Below are positions 34,801 to 59,558 of a stretch of DNA of 64,000 nucleotides, piece by piece. The stretch covers positions 2,046,001 to 2,110,000 of the forward strand of contig JAYXKI010000006.1 in the NCBI GenBank assembly GCA_037892935.1, written 5' to 3'. The position numbers were made by a program, and so were the translations under genes. The notes beneath the pieces were generated by a model that ran no database searches, was not told the DNA's origin, and worked only from the letters and a program-made list of their open reading frames with translations. How positions within the stretch are numbered: the first letter of the stretch is position 1; every line of letters starts with the position of its first letter. This DNA comes from Phlebopus portentosus (Eukaryota; Basidiomycota; Agaricomycetes; Boletales; Boletinellaceae).

Positions 34801-37306
34801 GAAGCTTGTCCAACGCTGCGTAATTGACAGTTACTGCGTTGGAGGTGCTAGGTAGCGTCGTTTCCATTTTGACAGTACTCTTAGTTGGGCAATCTTTCGC
34901 CATGTGTCCAACTTGCTCGCATATGAAACATTGATTTTTAGCTCGCATTTCATCCAGTTTCTCCTTACTCCATTTCTTTACATATGGATTCTCGGTCTTT
35001 GGACGTCTATCTTTCTTAGGTGCGCCTTTCTTCTTATTTCTCTCGTCTCTGTCCTTATTCTTTGCATTATTAGGGCGAATGTTTGTGCTGTTAGCACTAA
35101 CATTCCGATGAGACGGTTTTGCACGTGATCGTTCGCTTTCCTCAAATCGACGTCTGTTCTTCCATGGCTGCTTGCCTTTGACATTTGGGGAGTGTTTACG
35201 TTCTTCTGGACGTTCAGAACGTAAATTTTGCTGACTATAATTTTTGGTATAAATTCCCTCGTGCCATTTTACACCAATTGCTTCGTTAGCTCGTTCTATG
35301 CTGTCCAGTCGATCATGCAGATCTTCGTAAGACACAGTATCGGGACTCAAGTTATCTAGACGCAATTGTCTTTGATATTCGGGATGTAAGCCTTCCCATA
35401 CTCTGCGAATCAATTCCCTAGTTGAAATATCTCCCAGGTTTTCGGCCATGACTTCCATTTCATACAAATATTTTTGTATATCTTTGCGTCCTTGTCTCAT
35501 ACGCTGGAATTGTCTTCGTAAGTCCTCAGAATAATTTGTTGGAAAGCAGTAATTCATTAACTCGGTGTAGAACTTCGACAAAGTCCATTTTTGGTCTTCA
35601 ATACCTACTTTCTGGCGATAAAACTCCATTGCTTTACCTTTCAAGAAACTAGGTAAGACACCTACTTGTTGTCTTGGAAGTCTTTCTAACCCTGTTTGGC
35701 GCATATACAAGTTTGTTTCGACCACAAACTTATTAAATTTGGTCAAGTTGGCTTCTCCATCGTACGGGGTAGGTGGAATCGCTTTTACTCCTTGAGATTG
35801 AATTTTGAGGAGTAACATGTTCTTCTTCCATCTACGTTTAGCTCGTTTCTTCTTGGATTTGGTATGTTCCGAATCACTCGAATTAATACTTGAGGGTTCC
35901 ATTAACGTATCATCACTCGAATAATCAGAATCATCTGATGAAGAGCTAGACGAACTACTTGGATTACTTGAAGATGGGCTGGTAGGTTTACGAGACGATC
36001 GACGAATTGCTTGTTTGAGAAAACTCTGATGACCTAAATTCTCAGAAGGCTTGATTGACGCGAAACGACCTGTATGTCGTTCTTTCTTCTCTTTCTCATG
36101 TCTTTTGTCTCGCTTTTCCCTATTCTTGGCTTTCTTGGTCTCTTGTACTCGGGACTTGTGTCTTCCAGCAAGAATGGCTATTTTTCGTACCGACTGTCTG
36201 GGTCCATCAAGCTCACTATCAGATAATTCATCTGATAGTTTGCTTTCGTTGCCTGTGTCCGAGTCTTTGGGTGCCTTGCCTCGTCTCTTGTCATCCGAGC
36301 TCTCATCGGAACTGTGATCCGGACTTCCTGGGGGTCCTCTGTGGAATTGACGCGTGCTATACTCGTGTCTGTCCCCGTGTTCACTTGGATCTCGCTTGAT
36401 GTTCTTCTCCTTCTTTCGGTCGAATTCCCTATTGTGCTCCTTACTAGGCGATCTGGATTTGGACTTGTACCGATGATGAGTTCTCTGTTTTTCTTTCTTT
36501 TCCTTTTCAATTAGCTGGTCAGGAGATGAGGCATCCCAGGTAGACGGTCCGGCGTATCCTGAGCGAAAGGTCTGCGTGCGTGCCTCTTTGGCACGCATTC
36601 TCTCCTCTTCTTGTTCTTGCATACGTCTGAACTTGATTGCCTGAAGGTACTCCATCTGCTGATCTATATCGGAGATAGACGTGAAGGCCAGTCCCACGTT
36701 TCCGTAATTATCAGGGTCTGGTAATTTACCCTTAAATTTTGCTGGTGTCTTCGTGTCCTGACTCATAGATTCCTGGTCATATCCTGATACTCGAAGAGAT
36801 CCGCTGGAGATGGGCAACCCTACTGCGCTAGCGGAAGCCCACTCTCGTATCTCCTCTGCACGACGTTGAAACCGCTTCTCTTCTTTCTGGGCCCTCCTGT
36901 CCGCTTTACGCTCGGCCTTACTTTTCGAGTCGGTCTGAGTCGAGAAAACCGAGAACTGATCATCTTCGTTCTCTTCCTCGACTTTGTCGGACTTGCGGCT
37001 CCCTTCCCGAGGTGGATTATTCAACTCTTCATTGAGTTTCTTTACTGCCTCCTTAAGAGGAATATTTGATTCGCCTCGTGGCGCAACCACGAATCTATTG
37101 GATTCGTCTAGTCCAAATTCGAGCCTCATGTCAGTGAACATGCGTTGCACTTTCTGCGCAGCTGATTCGAGTTCTTGCGTCGATAATTCCTTACTGGTAC
37201 GTTTACCTTCGGAATTTCGTCTATTCCTGCTTACTGGGATAAAACCTTCGTTATCAGCTGTGGTATGGCTCAGTACATTACTTGGTACTGTGCTATACTG
37301 ACTCAT
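28853..37306 (-). CDS. Gag-pol polyprotein of the Ty3/gypsy element
   Basis: About 2817 residues from the first ATG (37304-37306). In order: a long charged K/R/E/S-rich N-terminal region; a retrotransposon gag/capsid part (about 35400-35850); a CCHC zinc knuckle, CFICEQVGHMAKDC (34889-34930); about 370 residues of unusual sequence including YFCVEDWWDRDEF; aspartic protease ALVDSGS (Asp-Ser-Gly at 33749-33757); reverse transcriptase with YLDD (32789-32800); RNase H with TTDASHTGIGG (about 32320-32345); integrase with a HAHSILAHLG...CDSCHTC zinc finger (about 31040-31165) and DDE residues in DFVGP, SDRGS and TERMN; a chromodomain (EWVVESIDTHYGKG, about 29920-30050); and about 340 further residues of unknown role, ending GDDDMKD. 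All catalytic residues seen are intact, so the enzymes could be active. The open frame continues 89 codons upstream of this ATG without another ATG. Confidence 0.92.
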   Translation of the reverse strand: MSQYSTVPSNVLSHTTADNEGFIPVSRNRRNSEGKRTSKELSTQELESAAQKVQRMFTDMRLEFGLDESNRFVVAPRGESNIPLKEAVKKLNEELNNPPREGSRKSDKVEEENEDDQFSVFSTQTDSKSKAERKADRRAQKEEKRFQRRAEEIREWASASAVGLPISSGSLRVSGYDQESMSQDTKTPAKFKGKLPDPDNYGNVGLAFTSISDIDQQMEYLQAIKFRRMQEQEEERMRAKEARTQTFRSGYAGPSTWDASSPDQLIEKEKKEKQRTHHRYKSKSRSPSKEHNREFDRKKEKNIKRDPSEHGDRHEYSTRQFHRGPPGSPDHSSDESSDDKRRGKAPKDSDTGNESKLSDELSDSELDGPRQSVRKIAILAGRHKSRVQETKKAKNREKRDKRHEKEKKERHTGRFASIKPSENLGHQSFLKQAIRRSSRKPTSPSSSNPSSSSSSSSDDSDYSSDDTLMEPSSINSSDSEHTKSKKKRAKRRWKKNMLLLKIQSQGVKAIPPTPYDGEANLTKFNKFVVETNLYMRQTGLERLPRQQVGVLPSFLKGKAMEFYRQKVGIEDQKWTLSKFYTELMNYCFPTNYSEDLRRQFQRMRQGRKDIQKYLYEMEVMAENLGDISTRELIRRVWEGLHPEYQRQLRLDNLSPDTVSYEDLHDRLDSIERANEAIGVKWHEGIYTKNYSQQNLRSERPEERKHSPNVKGKQPWKNRRRFEESERSRAKPSHRNVSANSTNIRPNNAKNKDRDERNKKKGAPKKDRRPKTENPYVKKWSKEKLDEMRAKNQCFICEQVGHMAKDCPTKSTVKMETTLPSTSNAVTVNYAALDKLRSMNRDEQYLDLEVVTQGASSSAGQHTINASMIYVDETEYDEPDDELESDPMSYELIRDMFRLSRTDLLNTNHFVTYQSNASERELNVKPLKHHTGKFTKPRMIRCNGKKPWEYKDAFSYGAIECLKNGIPYPFDRKCVKKWKHQYGISKRFQVTRVNDEYFCVEDWWDRDEFMLPVELAYMPEFDIRTWYALGREARYSPDVVNTNGVREEIEDIFNPRLFDHLDEPGIEQYFEPRLFDLDVPWNNQQVINLLRGYSEQECEFLVYCALAYLVHGILERANKNTVTKIKYEYIVRSYSVNAVQTKKNVHSVPMLERTSAYAKDFKRSIPSPIVVIVHLEGQPARALVDSGSLADFVSSKFADQIGLRRIPLAKPLAVQLAAQGSRTKVNYCALAELKFGSVKCKRHFDIMNLDNYDIILGTPFLYQHKVSIGFNQPRIWIESSDPLPLEGEQITNLSSMVIDTYERELEKCRLEIKEYARDLFKDASQTSLPPLRAINHSIPLIDETKKYKFRRSTCPDPLREQWKEKRKDYIQSGRWKVVTGSNAMPMLLLQKPRKNKDEPIRLRTVVDLRDRNANTRKLSSPLPDIESVLRRVASKKYRSLIDGKDAYEQIRVVPEHVSRTIFNTPDGTMVSQVMQLGDCNSGATYQALMNHIFQPYLGDWMDIYLDDLVIYSDTVEDHIRHLKIVIDILRKEQFYLSEHKMQLFQSELRILGHIVDDNGIRMDPHKIDSIQKWKVPSSKDSLKRFLGAVGYLAPNIPQLRIPMGVLTNISGETARFRWSFTEQRAFDQIVKLVHDFQNHHRVVLQYGKNAPPINVTTDASHTGIGGIISQGEDWQNAKVAAFYSAKLNSAQQNYPVHDKELLAGVETMLRHKNLLQGAHFRWFTDHKPLQHLFEQPNLSGRQARWIEKLSDFDFEVIYVAGTENILADALSRIYAEDLPGTVRTRPEYTNQIDEDDIPILSRLENKGASPILVNPTHILHMYSIPIHENMDRLSNIAMNVPKRLRITFKRGEQQDNLSNIQEGGMQRPRIKKVTLRIRNRDTPSNNGLDDRQNDLREKDATQQKDRLTDLSSEPITGNSKTIQDRPHAPIPSEPSQVATSESTHTGKEMDTIDPQFPTIQSDIQNLQQSIEPTLTDVIAQAQPQIQFPNCLKNRFHEDQFFKLIMENPAHYKNFHVENGLIFRREGERYLLCIPKILINNRSAREIVIEHAHSILAHLGARKTLQYLRDQVWWKEMVSDISSYCDSCHTCKISKPNHQRPYGLLNPLNAPTRPWQTIGMDFVGPFPESKNRLSSFDMICTIVCLLTGMVHLLPCKQTYRAKEFAELIFENVYKLHGLPESIVSDRGSLFTSTLWKHLNKLLNVKLRLSSAYHPQTDGATERMNKTIAQMLRQCVSPNQKDWVMKLPMIEFAVNSARSETTGYAPFFLNYGRMPRSMIWNDPSQDEYPGVRTFALKLKEAIMSAHDSILQARVKQTRQANRHRRMSPFEIGDLVYLSTKNMNLPKQRARKLVPKFIGPYKILRVAGNDSYEIDLPRSLKNRGIHPIFHASLLRIHMPNDDRLFPGRDISQVTNLEDGTNEWVVESIDTHYGKGTDSLFKVVWKAGDHTWLPYEKVKHLEALNTYLEVLGVDSIENLPMGNDEPDTDDPQITVHTVWVEHEAILASLHVNNVYQLKDSHKKHWKKFRRISKTLTMNSDSLPVNFFAPNSNVPNAPPERFTEPDTGPITQSWATFDTATSTSYVFLAAELRKVFEFHRYIETNSIPPGVNQPERYLIIRRLYNGHVPDFYVLAALPPFADPRHLAEAIQNHFDYSRRKNLASNQGIQLILYSRTSLVLSLNNSPTGSKVREARFREGSAPYSRRNRAAQRKLTPGIEKRPDEPKVGDDTTLSLIRPAVLPNLASSSKFDGPSQPSVRVPNTLTHSQSAAQVVDTTPSTSMTFMTSKSANLPTTGTSFSNVPARSSTPIPEGPLFGDDDMKD

Positions 37307-37573
37307 GGGGGTCTGTTCCCCAGTTCTGGTGCGTGTTCCCAAATTTCTTTCTGATTTTACTGGTTCTGATGTAATTACAGTAGCTGGACCGGTCGAAGGG
37401 TAGTACCCCGCCGGTTTCCAGTTGGATATAGACGGATTATCATCAACGTCAATCCGGTGAGTACCTTGTACTTCTTTGGTAACATTCGCGGGATTGGCAC
37501 GCGGTTCTTCGCGAGGTCTTTCGACTCTCTCGCGGAAAATTTGAGCTGCATCCCTGACACCTTCGCGCAGAGT
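28853..37573 (-). mobile_element. Ty3/gypsy (chromovirus) LTR-type retroelement, internal region
   Basis: A single frame with gag, protease, reverse transcriptase, RNase H, integrase and chromodomain, in the order of Metaviridae. The frame is unbroken from the stop at 28853-28855 to an upstream in-frame stop at 37574-37576. I could not find flanking long terminal repeats, a clear polypurine tract or a primer-binding site, so the outer ends are not set. The element lies between PTR2-B and DSN1. Confidence 0.9.
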
Positions 37574-38708
37574 TCATCAACAAACAAAGTCCTTCCTTCA
37601 GATTGATCACCATCTCGGTGAGCTTCTGATGGTAGGACTAAAACGTAGCAAAAGATTTCTGAGAGCACTTTCAAGTTGACTTGATCAACGATATGAAGGG
37701 TCTCACTCTGCAGCGACTGTCTGTGTGATTAGATTAGACAATCGCTCTCGTGTTTGTCACGGATCACCGTCTGTTGGGCCGGCGTGGTGGGAGGTCTTTG
37801 GCTATGTTATGTTTGGCATGGTATGTACCGCCCAAATGTATGAACTGACCGTCTCGGTCGGTAGACTCAGAGCGCTCCGCGCCAACATAGAGCTCGTCGA
37901 TCTCAAGACGAATTCCCGGTCTTACAGAGGTGTGTAGAGGTCCGGAATCAAGGCATCCCATCTTGCTCTATTCCATCCCATGCCATCATTTTCAGCCTGA
38001 CAACAATTTCGAACCCCTTCTCAGATCTGCTGCTCCTCTTTGCTTGTCCCCTTCCTCTGTGTACTTGTCATGTGTACCGGTACCCTCAGGGAAAGGAAAA
38101 CGGCAAACATACATACATAGAGGCCGGAACTGAGTCGCGAACTGGTTTGTTATGTACCCAAGCCTGTCCTGATATTTCTTTATTTCTTTCCACTCCTTTC
38201 TCTTTATTCGCCTCGCCCGTTCTTCTTGATCGAATGTACTTGATTAGAAAAAGGCTTTCTCCAAACGACGTTTGCAGAAGTAGCGTTGACTTGATCAACA
38301 CTCGATATTGTCATTATCGTTCTAGGATCTCTAAGATGTCGAATACCCGTCAGAAACTCTTGACCTGGATTCTTCTCGACCTTTAGGACCTATTTTGTCA
38401 TCCCGAAGTCGAGAGATCATCTGAGGGCTGATAATGATTGGTATTACTACTCGACAATAGATACTACAGATTTGTACTTATAGATAGGTATGTAACAGAG
38501 GAAAGTGCGCTACGGAGGAACAGTACAGGCGCGAAGCGTTGCGGGGCCGAAGGTCGAAAGTCGAGAACGGAAACGCAGAAGAGCAAGGTACGCCGGAGGA
38601 AGAGTCAAGGAAAAGTGGATAACCAAGAGACTAGATGAAATGTTACACAAAGCACGCTGTGGGAAGGCCAAGGCCGAGCAAGTAAAGAAAGTGCGTAAAA
38701 GGTCGAGT
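37574..38708. other. Region between the retroelement frame and DSN1
   Basis: About 1.1 kb with no convincing host gene. It should contain the 5' end of the retroelement and the 3' flank of DSN1. A 15-nt sequence occurs twice in direct orientation (37675-37689 and 38285-38299). A minus-strand frame at 37375-37674 with an ATG overlaps the upstream extension of gag-pol in another phase. Confidence 0.45.
37675..38299. repeat. Pair of 15-nt direct repeats 610 nt apart
   Basis: GTTGACTTGATCAAC stands at 37675-37689 and again at 38285-38299. The word is itself a partial inverted repeat (GTTGA...TCAAC). The repeats enclose 595 nt of unknown nature just upstream of the retroelement frame. They could be a target-site duplication of a short insertion or parts of a regulatory repeat. 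Confidence 0.4.
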
Positions 38709-40980
38709 CTATCTTCGAGACGCCCCAGGCGTACCCGCTCGCTTCGGTGTCCCAGGAGGTTTGCGCGGCGTAGGTGGAGGCACGTCCGTCAGCTTCCGCT
38801 CCTGTACTAGTACCCCGCCCTCAGCACTCTGATGTACCTGCGACTCGCGCGCCCGTTGTACGTCCTTCGCCGCTCTCCTTGCTGCATCGCCAACCTGCGC
38901 TCGAGGCCGAGCGGCGTCCGTTCGCGTGAGTGCACGTAATAGATCTTGAGCATCGGGCCCCGTGTGTCGAGTCAGTGGTAACGCAGTCGCCGGAACGAAG
39001 TTCGATAGCGCTTGTTGCCCGGATAGTGGGGCTTCGGAAGATGGCGGTAATGTTCGTTGCGCGAGAGATAAGTTCAGTAAAGCGAATCGCCTATCGAGAT
39101 CTAGTCGTGCTATGTGCGTCAATTGCCGCGCTACCGATAGAGCAGCATATAATCGGTCCTCCTGATGATCAAAGGTTAATAATGAAAATACATGTTATTT
39201 GCGCAGAACATGCCTTGAATTGCAACTGCTCTAATCGAGGATCACCCTTCCCAACGCCCTCTACACCAAGTTCGATCAACTGCTTCGCTGCATCGCATCC
39301 CTTTGGCCCTCGGAACTTCTCTGGTAACTCATTTTCCCAAGGCTCCAGATCTTCTGGCTCCTGTGAAGCTGCCCTCTGTTTCCCTTTGCCCTTGGCAGCA
39401 CGATTCTTCTGATTGATGGCGGATAGGGCGTTAGTTTGATGCGCATTATAGAACTGCGCAACCTCGGCCCACGCTAGGTCTTCTTTCTTACGCCTATATA
39501 TACTATCAGAAAGACGGACACACATCAGTCATGACCTGACTCACTCCTCAATTTGCTCTGTAAACAGCTTCTCTCGTGCTCTATTCTTCACATTCTGCTC
39601 GTTCTCCTTCAACTTCCACGAACCATTTACGCCCGAAGGTCCAGAGTATGCGCTTGTATCTATCTTCTTCTCAGCTAATTGCTGTATAATGTCATCCTCG
39701 ATTTCTTTCAAAAGTTCCGCGCCTCCTGGAGGAAGTGGAGGTAAATTGGCGTCTGGCGGTGGAGCATCGTTGGCCTTTCGCTTGCCACCACGAGAAGATA
39801 ATGCTTCCTTTGCGCGAGACGCGACCCATATCAATAATTGACGGATGCGCTGTGATTCGGGTAGTTCGGGGTCAATGTGCTTGTATAGAGAGTTATCTGA
39901 AACGGACGTATGTGGCATGGCTATCACGCGAATTAATATGGGAGATATTACAAGAGAAAAGACGACACGCACTGATAATGCCAGTCGATTCAAACGTCGA
40001 GCTGACGCGCTTTCCGCGCATGCTGAACGAGCTTCTTCGTCTTGATGAGCCAGGTCCGGAACTACTCGATGGACCGCTTGACCCAGTAGTCCTTGATTGA
40101 CCAGAGCTTGACTCGGACGGGGGTCTTGATTCCCCTCGAAAAGTCTGTTCCTCACAATCTGGGGCGTTTCCTGTTCTGCGATAGGTATTGTGCCTTCCCG
40201 ATCCGTCTGAGACGGTCCACCAGGCTCAAACTGCCCTTTCAACTGTTGAACACGCGACTTCCCACCATTCGGAGCGCTCGACTTTGGTGGAGGAAACTCA
40301 AGCTCGACAGTCATTGCAGCTGGCGTCATATTGGCTATACTTGCTCGGGAGCGGTCGCGTAGGTTGTCTGCTTCTGAGTTCATCTGTCGCACGTCTTCCT
40401 CAACCTCATTATCACCCGTCGTTCCAGCTGGGACGTCGCGTCCTTCCCTTTCTTCCGCACCCTGGCAAAGGCGGGATCGGTCGTTGAAGCTACCGATGGA
40501 GGTTTTGACCTCGGTTTCGACGTTGATGGACCTGTTGAAGTTGCTGATGAGGTTCCTTCTGTTCCAGAATGCGTGGCTCGTGACAGCGGTCGCTGAGGCT
40601 CTCGACTAGTATCTTGAGACGATTGAGGCACTGAAGGTTTTCTCGTGATGATAAAGTTGCCTTTCTTTTCCACACCTACGATTCATGGTGAGCACGGTTG
40701 TCGACACAGAATGCTTGTTTGCTAAACGTACGGTTTGCAAAGTTTTGGCCTGGTATATTTTCTGGCTGTTCATCCTTTCATCAGTATTCCAAACATATTA
40801 AAACATAGGTATAACACATACATCATTCCTTGGTCTCTTTGACGCATTCCCCAGAAAATTTGCATCATCTGCGTTCTTTCGTTTAGGTGCAGGTGCGGGA
40901 GCAGCGGCATTGGTCGTAGGCGGCTGGGTAGGAAGCATTGGTTGTTCGAGACCGCCGCTCGCTGGATGTAGAAATCGCAT
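38709..40980 (-). CDS. DSN1: Kinetochore protein Dsn1/Mis13 (MIND/Mis12 complex subunit)
   Basis: Subunit of the four-protein Mis12/MIND complex that links centromeric chromatin to Ndc80 at the outer kinetochore. The start is the ATG at 40978-40980 (MRFLHPASGGLEQPM...). Small 5' exons give KRPRNDDEQPENIPGQNFANR-VEKKGNFIITRKPS. A disordered S/T/P-rich segment and VRQMNSEADNLRDRSRASIA follow. The family core is clear: VSDNSLYKHIDPELPESQRI then RQLLIWVASRAKEAL (about 39785-39895), an acidic helix, ELLKEIEDDIIQQLAEKKID, and EDLAWAEVAQFYNAHQTNAL (about 39420-39490). The C-terminal part has DDRLYAALSVARQL-type sequence, QLTHIARLDLDRRFALL and a basic Pro-rich end. The stop is at 38709-38711. The alignment to Mis13 rests on the HIDPELPE and FYNAH blocks. 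Confidence 0.85.
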
Positions 40981-41547
40981 AGAATTTTCTCCTGGTTAAT
41001 GTCGAGGAAATGCGCGTCGGGACGCGTCGCGCGTATTGCGGCGGTATAGCTGATCGGTGTCGAGAGGAAATGGTCCCGTGTTGGTGCACGAGCAGGGGAC
41101 GAGGGGGCGCGTAGTCGGAGTTTCAATTTGTGTCACGCGTGTGTCACAGCACAACCAGGAGACGCGTCTCGAGCATCACAACAACCAACGCGTCCTATCG
41201 CGACTAGCCCGGCGTTCGTCCCATGGACGCCCCAGTGCACCTGCTGGTGCCCAAAGAACTTATCAAATCAATAGTCATGGATCGTTATGCCTCCTGGCAT
41301 TCTCCAGACCTTGCTCGATTCGTGCTCCTACTGCTAATTGCCATCTTCAAGATTGACACAATGCGTTATTGTCGAATTTTAGCGATTGCCCACTCAGAGA
41401 CTCGAGGGACTGTCGTAACTGAAGACAAGCCCAAGATATCAGATAACAATGTGGATGAAGAAAGGAGTCAAGTGTTGAAGGATACAAGAGGTAGTGGTTG
41501 CTCGAAGTCAACGCGACTTCATCTATCCTTACGTCTGACGTAAGCTC
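40981..41547. other. Intergenic region upstream of DSN1
   Basis: DSN1 promoter and 3' flank of the esterase gene. A plus-strand frame at 41223-41543 with ATG and a hydrophobic patch (LARFVLLLLIAIFKID) is visible, but it has no recognisable family and no splice context, so I do not call it a gene. Confidence 0.45.
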
Positions 41548-42419
41548 TCACCACAAGCCACAACATGCAAGTCTGCTTTCTATTCTATCTTTATGATATC
41601 TCTGAAGACCACCCAACTCAGCATGTCCAATTTCCACAAGCTGGGAAAGTCTATCCCAGAGTCGTTCGTCATCTCCTCTTGTCTTAATTCAATATCGTAT
41701 CTCTTACCTGAGGGTATATCGGTAGGATGGTATTCCAGTACTCGCAAGACTCATCGATAGCAAAATGATCACCAGGGATAGCACCTGATTCGGATGTACC
41801 AAGTATCGCGAGCGTTGAATTGTTTTTCGGGTCGTACAAGTCCCAACCAGGAATCTGCGGACCTGACATTGGATCTAGACGGTCAAGATTAGCCCGTCAT
41901 CTAGCATCACAGGGCTAGAGGTCATACCTTTCACAAAGTTTGTCCATGCTTCGACCATGTAGTCGGAAACTTTTTGCTCGAACGGAGTGACGGGCATAAA
42001 AGGAGGACTTAGCACGATAGTATCTGTGGTCCTGGATGAATTGTAAGAAGTTGCCTTGTTCCATCTATATCCACTAACCCCATGACAAAGCGAATGTCTT
42101 CACCTATGGCGTCTTCAGTACATACCGCAAGACTTCGGAAGAATTGTTTACCATGGAAAGTCCCAATTGAAGAGCCCAGTGAGTTCAGATTATTTGCAAC
42201 CAAGTCGAACCGATACCTCCAGACTTTCTGCCCCAGCACCTCTGTCCTCCACTTCCCGAGATTATGCGCTAGGCACAACATATGCGCATCTCTCCATATT
42301 GCTGATGTCGCGTTGTATACTGATGGATACTGCTCGGAAGGACTAGGATACATCTCGAGGACTCTGGTGAAGTTCGTGAAAGGGAAGTTCAGGTTATTGC
42401 TTATACTGGTGGTGGAGCT

Positions 42420-51790
<9,371 letters not shown>

Positions 51791-51829
51791 TAAAGGGAAG
51801 GGAAGGGAAGGTTGTTGGTTATTTTGTTG

Positions 51830-52990
51830 ATGGAGCCTCGGGTCAGTGTAGATCGACGACGTTACCGTAAATCAAAAATCCAGGTATGCTCATTCATTAT
51901 GAATGCTGTTGGTTCTCCATTGACGATCAACTTTCCCTCATCCTTAGACTCATCACTACAAGCACAGATATTTCTACGAGACACAGGGGGCAAAACCCTA
52001 TTTCCGAACCTGAAAAATTTGACCTTGTTGTTTCCTATCAGAAACGTAATTCTGCCCCCTGTGAGAAGCTCACCAGTATCCTCGCCGTTCTATCTTCTTT
52101 CGCTTGTTTAGCACAGTCCTCGAAGATCGTAATGTTGTCAATCACAGGCTGGAATTGGTTTCCCAAAGAGAACAAGATTTCTTGAAGGGCAATCCCGCTT
52201 TTTGTTTGCAAGCAGTCGAGATTCTTCGAGATAACCTCGAGCTGATTTACTACTCGTTACTGTGGCTATGAAGCTGTGCCATGCGACAGGTAGATAAAAT
52301 CGTACAGCCGAAGCGGACTTGAGACTTGCTATTGAAGCTTTGCATCACGGCACCTCGGATGATCGGATTGTTGAGCTTAGATGGCATTTGGTAGTAAGCC
52401 ACTCAACTACGGCCCTAGTGTCTAACAATTCGAAGTTCTGCGTCTCACCAGTATCGGTGATCTATTTCGCATTCTGCCATACCCATAGTGATTGTCGATA
52501 ATTGTAGCTATTTCTTTAGCGGCAAGGAAGGATCCGTCTATCTTCTGGTCTAAAGAAGCTCCATTGGCGCCACTTCGATATTCAGTCACATTCCTATCCG
52601 GAACAGATGGGGGAATATTTATTGCTAGGAATAAGTATAAACAGGCAGGCCCTTCGCGCCAATAGGAGCAATCACACCGACCCTCAAACAACCCTCGCTC
52701 TGCACGCTCGTCCCGCTTCCTCCGTTCGCCAGTCCTTGCATGCATGCAGGTCCAAGTTCTTATGCACTGAAGATACTTCCTGTACTATTTCTGAAAGATT
52801 TCGGAGGACGCCAGCGATTAGCACCGGAGGCATCTCGTGCGTAAGGTATGCCGTACCATTACCGGAAGAATGTGCTCGGTGAGGTTGTGTTATCCAGAAG
52901 TTATCCAGAAACGGAGTACGGATCCTGAAGTTGCGAATTGTTCACTTGTACAAGAATGCTGACGACTCCTAGGCGGCCGACCAAGCCAAC
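51830..52990 (-). pseudogene. Truncated, decayed copy of the carboxylesterase gene
   Basis: Homologous to the esterase at 41548-43772 over its middle and 5' parts. The 3' end (the part of copy A left of about 42420) is absent because it lies outside the duplicated unit. Compared with copy A, about 170 nt are missing where TTGGTAGTAAGCCACTCAACT (about 52388) joins two segments, which removes the GESVGA nucleophile exon. Several exons contain stops and small indels (for example around 52500-52560 and 52750-52930). The signal-peptide region no longer opens with a usable ATG. It is most probably non-functional. Confidence 0.88.
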
Positions 52991-53208
52991 GAGTGAATGG
53001 CCTTCGAGGCTGTTCGTGCGTCTAGACCTTGTCAAAGCAGTTCAGCGCAGCTATCCTTTGCATACAACCACCGTTCTGAGTATATTGAGTATATTTTCGA
53101 GGCATGGCAAGCATCGTAAGCACCAAAAGCGTTTTTAGAATCATATTGTAGATCCGCATCTATGTACATCTATAATCGTCTACAAAAGTAACATACATAA
53201 TCAGCAAA

Positions 53209-59558
<6,350 letters not shown>

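Noticed and set aside
37375..37674. Minus-strand 99-codon frame with ATG next to the retroelement
   Set aside because: It overlaps the upstream extension of gag-pol in another phase. It may matter for frameshifting but is not a separate gene on this evidence.
41223..41543. Plus-strand frame of about 106 codons with ATG and a hydrophobic segment
   Set aside because: No family resemblance, no splice context, and it lies in the DSN1 promoter. Chance open frames of this size are common here.
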